Shown here piece after piece: positions 23,136 through 33,517 of a DNA stretch of 64,000 bases. The position numbers and the translations under genes are program-made. The DNA lies in NCBI RefSeq assembly GCF_001941445.1, contig NZ_CP009245.1, forward strand, positions 767,992 through 831,991, given 5' to 3'. Origin of the DNA: Corynebacterium aquilae DSM 44791 (lineage in GTDB: Bacteria > Actinomycetota > Actinomycetes > Mycobacteriales > Mycobacteriaceae). Every line of letters starts with the position of its first letter. Position 1 is the first letter of the stretch. The notes below the pieces were generated by a model. The model made no database searches. It worked only from the letters and a program-made list of their open reading frames with translations, and was not told where the DNA came from.

Positions 23136-23635
23136 CTTCAATTCTCCTACAAGCAACCGCGACACCGCGCGGAGGTGAGATCGCAGCCGGATGAATGGAC
23201 CTAGAATTCATCCGGAAATAGCGCAGAAGGGCTACGGATTATTGCGCATCCCTGCGAAGAGTTTTTAGTGTGAAACCTTCACCCGTAAGGGTAGTGGAAA
23301 ACGCGCACGCCAGAAAGCCCCCATTTTCGGTGGCTTACCCCCGTAAAACCCCTGCGCATAGCCGTGCAGCGGGCCAGTCGGGTGGGGCGAAACCACCGCG
23401 AAAAAATACCCCCGCCCGTACCCAAAAAACCGCCCCCACATCACCGGCACACCATGCTTTTCACGCTGCAAAAAGGCAGTCCAAAACCCCGCCCGAAACC
23501 CCAGGGGCGAAAAACAGCAATTACCCCCAACGCCCGCCAACTGAAAAGCCACCCGCACCCTTTTTTCCGTGGCGCCTGCCTGGGGGTAACAGTGAGGAAA
23601 AGATCACCACAAATACCCCCAACCGAGGGTTATCT
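23136..23635. promoter_or_regulatory. Noncoding region between HTH and response-regulator genes
   Basis: About 500 bases with no gene that I can support; the long plus-strand ORF here is a proline/arginine-rich shadow. It contains the inverted repeat at 23187-23215, which suggests that the HTH gene has its own promoter rather than being co-transcribed with the response regulator. Confidence 0.5.
23187..23215. promoter_or_regulatory. Inverted repeat, candidate operator
   Basis: Perfect 10-bp arms CCGGATGAAT (23187-23196) and ATTCATCCGG (23206-23215) with a 9-bp spacer. On the minus strand the spacer contains TAGGTC, a possible -10. The site lies 52 bases upstream of the HTH start codon and fits a dimeric regulator, possibly one of the two LuxR-type proteins here. 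Confidence 0.55.
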
Positions 23636-24289
23636 CTAGGTATCCAACGGGCCCGGCAAATACCCATCCTCCTGGCCCCGCCGCAACAAATCCACCTTCG
23701 TCGACGCCCGCCGCCCCTCCTGCTGATAACGAGTGCGAATCCGGTTGATGTAATCCTGCACCGTCTCCGGAGAAATATCCATCAAACTCGCCACCCGCTT
23801 CGCCGGCTCCCCCATCGCATACAACTCCAACACCTTGCGCTGCTGCTCCGACAAGGTGATCGCATCCGTCAACGGATCCGAATCAATCAACGCCGCCCAA
23901 TCCGCCGTCGCATAAGTATCCCCACGCGCCACATCCTCCATCGCCGCCGCAATCGTCTCCGCCGGCTGCGACTTCTGAATCACCCCACCGACCCCAGCCA
24001 ACATCGCCCGCCGCAACAAATACGGGCTCTCCAGGGAAGAAAACACCAACACCGCAAAACCCGCATCCTGCAGCGCCACCACGTTGTCAAAAGGATCCGA
24101 CCCATCCCCAAGGCGCAAATCCAACAACACCACATCCACCCGAACCGCTCCCTCAGCCCGCGAAGACAAAAACTCACTCACGCTATGAAACGTGCCCACC
24201 AACACCGCATTCGGGCACGTCTCAATCACCGCCGACACCCCCATCAACGCAACATCGTGGTCATCGATCGCGACAACATGCAAAGTCAT
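23636..24289 (-). CDS. NarL/FixJ-type response regulator
   Basis: A 217-residue two-component response regulator. The receiver domain shows the acidic pair in VVAIDDHD (residues 9-10), the phosphoacceptor Asp in VVLLDLRLGDG and the conserved Lys in GVIQKSQP. The C-terminal LuxR HTH (LSEQQRKVLELYAMGEPAKRVASLMDISPETVQDYINRIRTRY) follows a short linker. The ATG at 24289 has GGTGG close upstream; a longer reading to 24334 adds residues outside the fold. It probably receives phosphate from the kinase at 20075, though about 1.2 kb and another gene separate them. Confidence 0.93.
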   Translation of the reverse strand: MTLHVVAIDDHDVALMGVSAVIETCPNAVLVGTFHSVSEFLSSRAEGAVRVDVVLLDLRLGDGSDPFDNVVALQDAGFAVLVFSSLESPYLLRRAMLAGVGGVIQKSQPAETIAAAMEDVARGDTYATADWAALIDSDPLTDAITLSEQQRKVLELYAMGEPAKRVASLMDISPETVQDYINRIRTRYQQEGRRASTKVDLLRRGQEDGYLPGPLDT

Positions 24290-24364
24290 TCCACCAACTT
24301 TAAAGCCCCAGCCCACCACCCCGCCCCAGCTCACCTGAAAGGGTTACCCCACGTGGGGCAGAAG

Positions 24365-24388
24365 AAAACCCCGGCAACAACCGGGGCC
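24365..24388 (-). terminator. Terminator of the DUF3239 gene
   Basis: Short GC hairpin CCCCGG/CCGGGG with a 6-nt loop, followed on the minus strand by TTTT. Confidence 0.8.
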
Positions 24389-24405
24389 ACACAGAGAGAA
24401 AAAAC

Positions 24406-25041
24406 CTACAACTCCAACAAATTATTCTTCGTCGCCAACACATCATCCACCCGATCCCGCAAGGACTCCAACCGCGTCCACTCAGAATGCGGAATAGCCT
24501 TCTGCGCCGCCTTGACCACAGACTTATCCGGAGTCGCCCAATCAACAGGCATCGGAGACACCTGCCGATAATGCAGCTCATTCTTGCGGGAACTACCACC
24601 CACCGCCACCGACGGCACCCGCGCCCCCTTCTTCGGCTGCACCCCATTAATCCGCGTCACCGTCCGCGCCGCCAACGCCCACCGCGGCTGACCCTCCGGA
24701 TCAATCGTGGTATTGACCAGCGCCAACACCACCCCATCACGCGCAGACGTCTTCGCCACAATCGCCGGAACCAAAGGATAACGATTGTAATTGTCCGCCG
24801 GCGAACCAATCGTGCGCGGCAACACCGGAATCAACACCAAACACCCCACCCCGCACGCCGCAAACAACCCACCAGAAATCAGCCCCGTCGTCGAAGACTT
24901 CTGCCAAAAACTCAACCCCGCACCCACCAACAACAGCAACCCCAACACCAACGACGACCACTGCAAACGCCGCGCATCACGATACAACTCGTTATGGGCA
25001 GCATTGTAGGACTCATCAACCTCAATATGCATAGCGCTCAT
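24406..25041 (-). CDS. DUF3239 domain-containing membrane protein
   Basis: A 211-residue protein with a soluble N-terminus (SAMHIEVDESYNAAHNELYRDARRLQ), two adjacent membrane segments (about residues 30-48 and 52-75) and a cytoplasmic C-terminal domain of about 130 residues rich in beta strands. It resembles the corynebacterial DUF3239 family, whose function is unknown. The start at 25041 places the conserved sequence at the N-terminus; an upstream GTG or ATG in the frame to 25074 is less likely. It lies downstream of the XPB helicase on the same strand, with about 130 bases between. Confidence 0.75.
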   Translation of the reverse strand: MSAMHIEVDESYNAAHNELYRDARRLQWSSLVLGLLLLVGAGLSFWQKSSTTGLISGGLFAACGVGCLVLIPVLPRTIGSPADNYNRYPLVPAIVAKTSARDGVVLALVNTTIDPEGQPRWALAARTVTRINGVQPKKGARVPSVAVGGSSRKNELHYRQVSPMPVDWATPDKSVVKAAQKAIPHSEWTRLESLRDRVDDVLATKNNLLEL

Positions 25042-25173
25042 CTTGAAAACACCCGGCCCTTCCAGCCAAAACACTCAACTTCAGCGCAGCCATCACGCGG
25101 CGAAAACCACGCAACAACCACACCCACTGCACTCTATCCAACCACCGGTTCCCCCAACCCGCTCAATCCACCC

Positions 25174-26808
25174 CTACACATCATCCGCATCCACAATCCG
25201 ATACGCATAGCCCTGCTCCGCGAGGAAACGCTGCCGATGCGCCGCAAACTCCGCATCCACACTGTCGCGAGTCACAATGCTATAAAAATGCGCCCCACTA
25301 CCATCCGCCTTCGGACGCAACAGCCGGCCCAAACGCTGCGCCTCCTCCTGGCGCGAACCAAAAGTGCCCGAAATCTGAATCGCCACACTCGCCTCCGGCA
25401 AATCAATCGAAAAATTCGCCACCTTACTGACCACCAACGTCCGCAACTGGCCACTACGGAACTGCTCAAACAACTTCTCCCGCCGCGCCGTCGACGTCTT
25501 CCCCTCCACCACCGGCACCCCCAACTTCGCCGCAATCTCCTCCAACTGATCAATATAAGCCCCAATAATCAACGCCGGCTTACCCTCATGGGCCTGCAAA
25601 ATCCGCGCAGCCACCCCATACTTCGCCTCCGCACACGCCGCCAACCGGTACTTATCCCGCGGCTCAGCCACCGCATACGCCATCCGCTCATCCTCAGCCA
25701 TCGCCGTACGAACCTCCACACAATCCGCCGACGCAATAAAACCCTGCGCCTCAATATCCTTCCACGGCGCATCAAAACGCTTCGGACCAATCAAAGAAAA
25801 CACATCCGACTCGCGCCCATCCTCACGCACCAACGTCGCCGTCAACCCCAACCGCCGCCGCGACTGCAAATCACTCGTCATCCGAAACACCGGCGCCGGC
25901 AACAAATGCACCTCGTCATAAATAATCAACCCCCAATCACGAGAATCAAACAACTCCAACGAGCGATACTCACCCTTCGTCTTCCGCGTCACCACCTGAT
26001 ACGTCGCAATCGTCACCGGACGCACCTCCTTACGCTCCCCCGAAAACTCCCCAATCTCCTCCGGCGTCAAACTCGTCCGCCGCAACAACTCATCCCGCCA
26101 CTGACGACCCGCCACCGTATTAGTCACCAAAATCAACGTCGTCGTCTTCGCGGCAGCCATCGCCGCCGCCCCCACCATCGTCTTACCCGCCCCACACGGC
26201 AACACCACAACCCCCGAACCACCAGCAGTAAAAGCATCAGCAGCCTGCCGCTGATACTCCCGCAACTGCCACCCCTGCTCCACCAACTCAATCGGATGCG
26301 CCTCCCCATCGACATACCCCGCCCGATCATCCGCAGGCCACCCCACCTTCACCAACTCCTGCTTCAACCGCCCCCGCTCCGACGGATGCACCACCACCGT
26401 CAACGGATCCACCACCTGCCCCAACATCGGCGCCACCTTCCGATGCCGCAACAACTCAGCCACAATCGCCGGCTCCTCACTCACCAGCACCAGCCCATGC
26501 ACCGGGCTGCTCACCAAACTCACCCGCCCATAACGACTCATCGTCTCCACAATGTCCACCAACAACGCCTGCGGCACCGGGAAACGCGAAAAACGATCCA
26601 ACACATCCACCAACTGCTCAGCATCAAACCCCGCCGCCCGCGCATTCCACAACGCAAGCGGCGTAATCCGATACGTATGCACATGCTCCGGCGCACGCTC
26701 CAACTCCGCAAAAGGCGCCAACGCCAACCGCGCAGCCTGCGCATCAGCATGATCCACCTCAAGCAACACAGTCTTATCCGACTGCACAATCAACGGGCCA
26801 CCAGACAT
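25174..26808 (-). CDS. XPB/Ssl2-type DNA repair helicase
   Basis: A 544-residue superfamily-2 3'-5' helicase of the bacterial XPB type (the ercC3 of mycobacteria). An N-terminal damage-recognition-like domain is followed by Walker A (GAGKT, residues 206-210), a DEVH box (298-301), the XPB-specific RED motif (328-330) and motif VI (QRLGRLLRPK). Such proteins unwind DNA and are linked to nucleotide-excision-type repair or transcription-coupled processes. The ATG at 26808 has GAGGAG about 12 bases upstream. It lies directly downstream of the helicase-associated protein at 26929, the same pairing as Rv0861c/Rv0862c in Mycobacterium tuberculosis. Confidence 0.93.
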   Translation of the reverse strand: MSGGPLIVQSDKTVLLEVDHADAQAARLALAPFAELERAPEHVHTYRITPLALWNARAAGFDAEQLVDVLDRFSRFPVPQALLVDIVETMSRYGRVSLVSSPVHGLVLVSEEPAIVAELLRHRKVAPMLGQVVDPLTVVVHPSERGRLKQELVKVGWPADDRAGYVDGEAHPIELVEQGWQLREYQRQAADAFTAGGSGVVVLPCGAGKTMVGAAAMAAAKTTTLILVTNTVAGRQWRDELLRRTSLTPEEIGEFSGERKEVRPVTIATYQVVTRKTKGEYRSLELFDSRDWGLIIYDEVHLLPAPVFRMTSDLQSRRRLGLTATLVREDGRESDVFSLIGPKRFDAPWKDIEAQGFIASADCVEVRTAMAEDERMAYAVAEPRDKYRLAACAEAKYGVAARILQAHEGKPALIIGAYIDQLEEIAAKLGVPVVEGKTSTARREKLFEQFRSGQLRTLVVSKVANFSIDLPEASVAIQISGTFGSRQEEAQRLGRLLRPKADGSGAHFYSIVTRDSVDAEFAAHRQRFLAEQGYAYRIVDADDV

Positions 26809-26928
26809 AAAAACCACACACTCCTCAACACACAACAACACACGCGCACGCACACCACGCACACGCGCAACAACCCACCCAGTCTAAGCGCCACACCCCC
26901 ACACCCACGCCCCCACCACACCAGCCAC

Positions 26929-29208
26929 TCACTCCACCACCACACTCGTAATCCGATGCACCCCAAACCGCGTCATCTGACGCGTCTGCGGATTCAACGC
27001 ATCCAACGTCCCCGCACTCAACCGCACCGGCTGCACCGTCACAAACTGCGCCACCCCCTCCTTACCCACAAACCCCAACGTCACCAACTTCCGGGCCCGC
27101 ACCGCATGACCCAACGCATCCACCACCTGCGACACCGACGCACTCTGCGCCACCCCACCCGGATGCGCATCCGCATGCCGAATCGCCTCCACCGCCGCAC
27201 CCACCGTCAGCGGATTCGGACGAGACGCAGCCGGCGCCTTCACCCGCGCCTGTGGTACCCGGAAAGAATCCACCCGCACATCAACCACATTGCCATCCCG
27301 ATCCTCAGCCACCGGCTGAAAACCCTCCGCCTGCACATTCGACAACACCTGAATCAACGGCACATCCGCCACCGCCACCGTCGGCGCCAACAACCGCAAA
27401 CCCACCGCACGGCCCCCAGCACTACTCACCACCTCTGCCAACAACGCCGGATCATCACACCGCAAAAAACTCACCGCAGTACCACCACGCAACACCCCCT
27501 GATTCCGCGCCACATCACCAATCAAATACCGCATCGCCTGCGGAATCTCACCCACCACACATGACTCCAACAACGACACAATCTCCGACTCACCCAACCC
27601 AGACGCAAACCCCCGCCGCAACGACGCCTCATCCACCCGCCACGTCGACGCCAAACCAGACGACTCCAACACCGCAAAACGCGACAACTCCACCACCACC
27701 TGCGGCACCAACGGACCCGGAGCCAACAACGTCATATCGCCCTGCGCCAGCAACACCGACGACGGCTCCGGAAACAACGACACCGCAGCCTCCGCCACCG
27801 CCTCAACCGCCTCCTGCGAACACCCCAACTCCGCCAACACACGCACCGCCCCCACCACCGCATCCCCCACCACAAGACCCAAAAACTCCGCATCCCCCAC
27901 CAAAGAATCCACCACCACCGCATGACCCGAATGAAACTGCACCGGCCGCGCAAACGCCAACAACCCACGCACACCCCCAACACCCGCCACAGCATCCCCC
28001 ACCGCACACCCCTGCGGCACCCCAGCAACCACCTCCACAAACGTCCGCACCGACTGCGAATAACCAGCCAGCACACTGTCCGAAGACAACACCTTCACCC
28101 CATCAACACCCACCTTGCCCGCCACCACCGACGACGACAACCACCCCTGAATCAACAACGCCCACGCATCCGGCAAAGACAACGCCAAAAAATCCTCCCC
28201 AGCACTACCCGCCGCAGCAACATAATCCCCACCCGTATCATCCGCAGGCAAAGGATCCGGCTCCCCCTTAGCTAACACCCCAGCAGCCAACAACCACCCC
28301 AACAACCGCGCCAGCGTCTGCACATCCGTCCCCAAAGACTCCGCCACCTTCGCAGCAACACGCACCCCCACATCACCAGCCTTGAGCAACGCAATAGGCT
28401 CCTTAATCACAAGACGCACCACAGCCGACGCCAACCGCACCGCCTCCGCAGCAGCCGCAGCACCCCGCGCATCCACATCCACCCCCGCAAGCTCAACAAA
28501 CTCCGGCGCCACCGGAGCAATATCAGCCACCCGCGGCACTTGAAAAAACCGCACCGCAGCCGGAACCAACTCCACAAACATGCCCTCCCGAGCCACCAAC
28601 ACACCCCGCGAAATCAACTGCGGAATTGGGCGAGACGGATCCGCATCCGGTGCCGCATCCTTACTCGACCCCACCCCAGAAGCCTGCGCCAAACGCTCAC
28701 AAATTCTCCGGCAGGCCTCGGGGAGCTCATCCACAACAGCCTTAACCTCAGCGGCGGAAGCAAGCGCGCCGGGAGGGGGAAGCAGGCGCAAAGCATCGCT
28801 GACGAGGTTGGTGGCGCTGACCGCCCGCCATCCCTCAGGGGTGACAAAAGCCAGTCCCGCCGTGGCCAGCTCCTTGAGGGCCTGGTCTCGTTGAGCTGCT
28901 TTCAACACCCACTGTTTGTGTGAGCGAAAACGCTGCTTGATGAGCGTGGAAATCTCCGCGGGGGCGACAGGGGTCATACTTGCGTCTAGTTCCTCCAACG
29001 CAAGAAACACCACCAATGCTGGGGCGCTCAACTCACGCACGGCGCGCACGGAGGAAGACTTCGCCACCATGCGGGAGGCCAAGACGGGAAAACCTGCAGG
29101 TATCGGGCTCAAAACATCGGGCCGGTTGCTTAAGATCCGGGTGAGCTCCTTGTCGGAGAGTCCGCGGAGGTGGTCGGCGAGGGCAGTTTCAAGCGAAGCA
29201 GAAGTCAT
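26929..29208 (-). CDS. Helicase-associated (XPB partner) protein
   Basis: A 759-residue protein of the helicase-associated family found next to bacterial XPB genes (Rv0862c-like). It has no Walker motifs. The C-terminal 150 residues (LRLLAPTVAVADVPLIQVLSNVQAEGFQPVAEDRDG ... ARKLVTLGFVGKEGVAQFVTVQPVRLSAGTLDALNPQTRQMTRFGVHRITSVVVE) include the XPB-like N-terminal or WYL-like beta fold typical of this group. The middle is rich in alanine and valine. About 120 bases separate it from the helicase, so co-transcription is likely. A role as DNA-binding or regulatory subunit for XPB is inferred from conservation of the pair. Confidence 0.85.
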   Translation of the reverse strand: MTSASLETALADHLRGLSDKELTRILSNRPDVLSPIPAGFPVLASRMVAKSSSVRAVRELSAPALVVFLALEELDASMTPVAPAEISTLIKQRFRSHKQWVLKAAQRDQALKELATAGLAFVTPEGWRAVSATNLVSDALRLLPPPGALASAAEVKAVVDELPEACRRICERLAQASGVGSSKDAAPDADPSRPIPQLISRGVLVAREGMFVELVPAAVRFFQVPRVADIAPVAPEFVELAGVDVDARGAAAAAEAVRLASAVVRLVIKEPIALLKAGDVGVRVAAKVAESLGTDVQTLARLLGWLLAAGVLAKGEPDPLPADDTGGDYVAAAGSAGEDFLALSLPDAWALLIQGWLSSSVVAGKVGVDGVKVLSSDSVLAGYSQSVRTFVEVVAGVPQGCAVGDAVAGVGGVRGLLAFARPVQFHSGHAVVVDSLVGDAEFLGLVVGDAVVGAVRVLAELGCSQEAVEAVAEAAVSLFPEPSSVLLAQGDMTLLAPGPLVPQVVVELSRFAVLESSGLASTWRVDEASLRRGFASGLGESEIVSLLESCVVGEIPQAMRYLIGDVARNQGVLRGGTAVSFLRCDDPALLAEVVSSAGGRAVGLRLLAPTVAVADVPLIQVLSNVQAEGFQPVAEDRDGNVVDVRVDSFRVPQARVKAPAASRPNPLTVGAAVEAIRHADAHPGGVAQSASVSQVVDALGHAVRARKLVTLGFVGKEGVAQFVTVQPVRLSAGTLDALNPQTRQMTRFGVHRITSVVVE

Positions 29209-29273
29209 GATGACAACATTTTAGTGCCCATAACGAGGTGACTAATTGCAGCAAGTCTGAAAGAATAGGTGCC

Positions 29274-29465
29274 ATGTCTAACGTTGAGAAGAAGAGCTAT
29301 GTTGATCCGGGCTGGCCTGCACACACCCCCGGTGACGGTCACCCCGTGACTGAGTTGGTTTCCAAGGTTGCTGGCGCATCCAGCCCCTACGGCGACGAGG
29401 TCGTGTTCCCTGTTCCTTCCGAGCAGCTCGGCTACGTTCACCCGTACACCCGCATCAACAAGTAA
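29274..29465 (+). CDS. Small conserved corynebacterial protein
   Basis: A 63-residue soluble protein, divergent from the XPB partner gene. Its N-terminus (MSNVEKKSYVDPGWPAHTPGDGHPV) and C-terminus (YVHPYTRINK) look well ordered and codon use is typical of a real gene. The ATG at 29274 has AGGT just upstream. Strong terminators follow it. Mycobacteria carry a small gene at the same place (Rv0863 region), which supports conservation of the locus, but I do not recognise a function. Confidence 0.72.
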   Translation: MSNVEKKSYVDPGWPAHTPGDGHPVTELVSKVAGASSPYGDEVVFPVPSEQLGYVHPYTRINK

Positions 29466-29555
29466 GGCACCGGCTGCCACCCGGGGGTGGCAGCCCATGC
29501 TGACACGTGTAGTGGCGTCCACCCCACGGTGAGACGCCTGCTCGTGTTTCTTCCA

Positions 29556-29595
29556 CGCTGAAGGCCCGCGAACAACGCGGGCCTTCAGCGTTTTT
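29556..29595 (+). terminator. Terminator of the small conserved gene
   Basis: A 15-bp perfect stem (CGCTGAAGGCCCGCG and complement) followed by TTTTT. Confidence 0.93.
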
Positions 29596-29610
29596 GGGGG
29601 AAATAAAAAA

Positions 29611-29650
29611 GCTTGTTGCCCAGCAGACGTGGTGCTGCTGGGCAACAAGC
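29611..29650 (-). terminator. Terminator of mctBC copy 1
   Basis: A 15-bp perfect stem (GCTTGTTGCCCAGCA and complement) with a T run on the minus strand (AAAAAA at 29605-29610 on the plus strand). Confidence 0.92.
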
Positions 29651-29681
29651 TCAAAAGTGGGGCGCTGGGATTCCCGGTGGA

Positions 29682-31313
29682 TTAGTGGCTGACTGCCTTT
29701 TCCACGCCCACACCCGTCAGGGAGCGGACTTCCATCTCTGCGGCCTTGAGCGGCAGGTCGTCAGGCTTGCCAATCAGGGTGCCGATGATACCCATGATGA
29801 AACCGGTCGGAATCGCAATGATCGACGGGTTGGTCAGCGGGAACCAGGCGAAGTCGATGCCTTCTCCCAGGAAGGACGTCGGGGTGCCGGACACGGCGGG
29901 GGAGAAGATGATCAGCACCACGGAGGTCAGCAGGCCACCGTAGATGGAAAACAGCGCACCGGTGGTGTTGAACTTCTTCCAGTACAGGGAGTACAGGATG
30001 GTCGGCAGGTTCGCAGCAGCAGCAATACCGAAGGCCAGGGCCACCAGGAAGGCGATATTCTGACCGATGGCACCGATGCCGAGAACGATGGCCAGCACAC
30101 CGATGACGACCACGGTGATACGAGAGACACGCACCTGCTCTTCTTCGGTGGCTTCGCCGTTGCGGATGATGCTGTTGTAGATGTCGTGTGCCACCGATGC
30201 GGAGGCGGTGATTGCCAGGCCGGCGACCACGGCGAGGATGGTGGCGAAGGCGATAGCGGAGATGACGGACATGAAGAAGGATCCACCAACTGCGCTCGAC
30301 AGCAGCAGCACGGCGGAGTTCACGCCACCGGGTGCGGCCTTAATGGTCTCGGGGCCAACCAGCGCGGCTGCGCCGTAGCCCATGACGACAGTCAACAGGA
30401 AGAACAGGGCAACAATTCCGATGGTCCAGGTGACGGAGCGGCGTGCTTCCTTAGCGGTGGGCACGGTGTAGAAGCGCATCAGCACGTGCGGCAGGCCGGA
30501 GGTGCCGAACACCAGGGCCAGGCCGAGGGAGACGAAGTCCAGCTTGGTCAGGTCGTTCTTGCCGTACTTCAGGCCGGGGCCGAGAACATCTGCGCCGTCG
30601 TAGGCGGTGCGGAATGCCTGCGCGGACTCCAGCACGTGGTTGAAACCACCTTTGAGGGTCCAGAAGGTCAGCAGGGAGATCACGATGGAACCACCGACGA
30701 GGAGCACTGCCTTAATCATCTGCACGTAGGTGGTGCCCTTCATGCCGCCGACGAGGACGTAGACGATCATGAGCACGCCGACGACTGCGACGACGCCGGC
30801 CTGGGCTTTAGCGCCCTCGATGCCGAGCAGCAGGGCGACCAGGCCGCCCGCGCCAGCCATCTGGGCAATCAGGTAGAACAGGGAGATGCACAGGGTCGAC
30901 AGGGCGGCGGCCATGCGCACGGGCTTTTGCTTTAGGCGGAAGGACAAAACATCGGCCATGGTGAACTTGCCGGTGTTGCGCAGCGGCTCAGCGACGAGCA
31001 CCAGGGCCACCAGCAGGGCGATGAGGAAGCCCACGGAGTATAGGAAGCCGTCATAGCCGTAGACGGCGATAGCGCCGGTCACGCCGAGGAATGCGGCGGC
31101 AGAGAGGTAGTCACCAGAAATAGCCAGGCCGTTTTGCCAGCCCGCAAAGGATGCGCCGCCGGTGTAGAAGTCGGAACCCTTCTGGCTGGTCTTGCGGGTT
31201 GCGCGGATCACCACGGTCATGGTGGCGACGATGAATAGGACAAAGACCGCGATGTTGATCAGCGGATTGCCGGTGGCAATTTCTTGGGGCTCAGCGAGCA
31301 GGGTGTAAGTCAT
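29682..31313 (-). CDS. mctC: Sodium/solute symporter family monocarboxylate transporter, copy 1
   Basis: A 543-residue SSS-family carrier with about 13 membrane segments, closely resembling C. glutamicum MctC, which imports acetate, pyruvate and propionate. Family sequences are clear: SDFYTGGASFAGWQNGLAISGDYLSAAAFLG near the N-terminus, LISFLIAQMAGAGGL-type segment 4, GGMKGTTYVQMIKAVLL, and GLPHVLMRFYTVPTAKEARRS. It follows the DUF485 gene at 31326 by 12 bases, so the two form an operon. A second, very similar pair is at 54637-56612 on the other strand. Substrate is inferred from the homologue. Confidence 0.9.
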   Translation of the reverse strand: MTYTLLAEPQEIATGNPLINIAVFVLFIVATMTVVIRATRKTSQKGSDFYTGGASFAGWQNGLAISGDYLSAAAFLGVTGAIAVYGYDGFLYSVGFLIALLVALVLVAEPLRNTGKFTMADVLSFRLKQKPVRMAAALSTLCISLFYLIAQMAGAGGLVALLLGIEGAKAQAGVVAVVGVLMIVYVLVGGMKGTTYVQMIKAVLLVGGSIVISLLTFWTLKGGFNHVLESAQAFRTAYDGADVLGPGLKYGKNDLTKLDFVSLGLALVFGTSGLPHVLMRFYTVPTAKEARRSVTWTIGIVALFFLLTVVMGYGAAALVGPETIKAAPGGVNSAVLLLSSAVGGSFFMSVISAIAFATILAVVAGLAITASASVAHDIYNSIIRNGEATEEEQVRVSRITVVVIGVLAIVLGIGAIGQNIAFLVALAFGIAAAANLPTILYSLYWKKFNTTGALFSIYGGLLTSVVLIIFSPAVSGTPTSFLGEGIDFAWFPLTNPSIIAIPTGFIMGIIGTLIGKPDDLPLKAAEMEVRSLTGVGVEKAVSH

Positions 31314-31325
31314 GGTCGTTGTCCT

Positions 31326-31691
31326 TTAGGTCTTGTCCACAGCGGTTTGGGCGGCGGGGTATTCCATCTGATCGCGGATGGCTGCGGTCTCCGGGTCGAG
31401 CTTGTTGTCGGCGAAGTGGACGTAGGCCCAGGTGACCAGGCCGGCGGTGGCGAATTGGGCCAGGCCCAAAACCATGCCGAGGTTGATGGCGCCGTAGACG
31501 GGTCGGGAGACGAAGTCGACCGCGAAGGTGGCGGTGACGATGTAGAACACGTACCAGGCCATGAAAGCCACGGTGACGGGGAATGCGAAGCTGCGGAAGG
31601 TGCGACGCAAGTGCTGGAATTCTTGGGAGTTTTGCACTTCCAGGAATTCTTCGGGAGTGGGTACGTGCGGTGCACGTGCCTGGTTAGTCAT
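31326..31691 (-). CDS. mctB: DUF485 membrane protein (MctB-like), copy 1
   Basis: A 121-residue protein with two membrane segments (about residues 38-58 and 70-93), the short partner always encoded before acetate-type SSS symporters (DUF485; YjcH with ActP in E. coli). A soluble N-terminus (TPEEFLEVQNSQEFQHLRRTFRSFAFP) precedes the first segment. The ATG at 31691 is followed 12 bases after its stop by mctC. The upstream region shows TTGCAAAG at 31910-31917, part of a RamB-type site. Confidence 0.88.
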   Translation of the reverse strand: MTNQARAPHVPTPEEFLEVQNSQEFQHLRRTFRSFAFPVTVAFMAWYVFYIVTATFAVDFVSRPVYGAINLGMVLGLAQFATAGLVTWAYVHFADNKLDPETAAIRDQMEYPAAQTAVDKT

Positions 31692-31953
31692 GATGACGTT
31701 CCTCTGGTCTTGTTGTAGACGGGGGCTTGTTCGTGGTCAGGCCGGAGCCGTCGGCGCACTCTCGCATTGCGATGCGCCTCACCTTGTAAAGGTTGTGTGC
31801 GCTATTACACAAGAAAACTTCGCTAATGTCTCGAAAACTGCCTATCCAGTTGAAAGGTCAATCATGTTAATTTTTGTGAAGCCAGGTTGGCACTCCTGAA
31901 TTAACAGGCTTGCAAAGATGTGTTTTTGCAGGTGTCACTATTTTTGGGCAGCA

Positions 31954-31989
31954 AAAAACCGCCCCACCTTTTGCGGTGAAGCGGTTTTT
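31954..31989 (-). terminator. Terminator of rpf
   Basis: A hairpin with arms AAAAACCGC.. / ..GCGGTTTTT and inner ACC/GGT pairs, giving an A-run on the left and a T-run on the right. It lies just after the rpf stop on the minus strand. Confidence 0.75.
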
Positions 31990-32014
31990 GTTATCTAGCC
32001 CCGAATGGGGGTGA

Positions 32015-33517
<1,503 letters not shown>

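Noticed and set aside
24487..27564. 1,025-codon open frame on the plus strand
   Set aside because: It lies antisense to DUF3239, the XPB helicase and part of its partner, and its translation is almost only Arg, His, Pro, Thr and Gln, the shadow of GC-rich codons on the real strand.
31795..31830. GlxR site upstream of mctB copy 1 (TGTG ... CACA)
   Set aside because: The half-sites are two bases too far apart for the TGTGA-N6-TCACA consensus.
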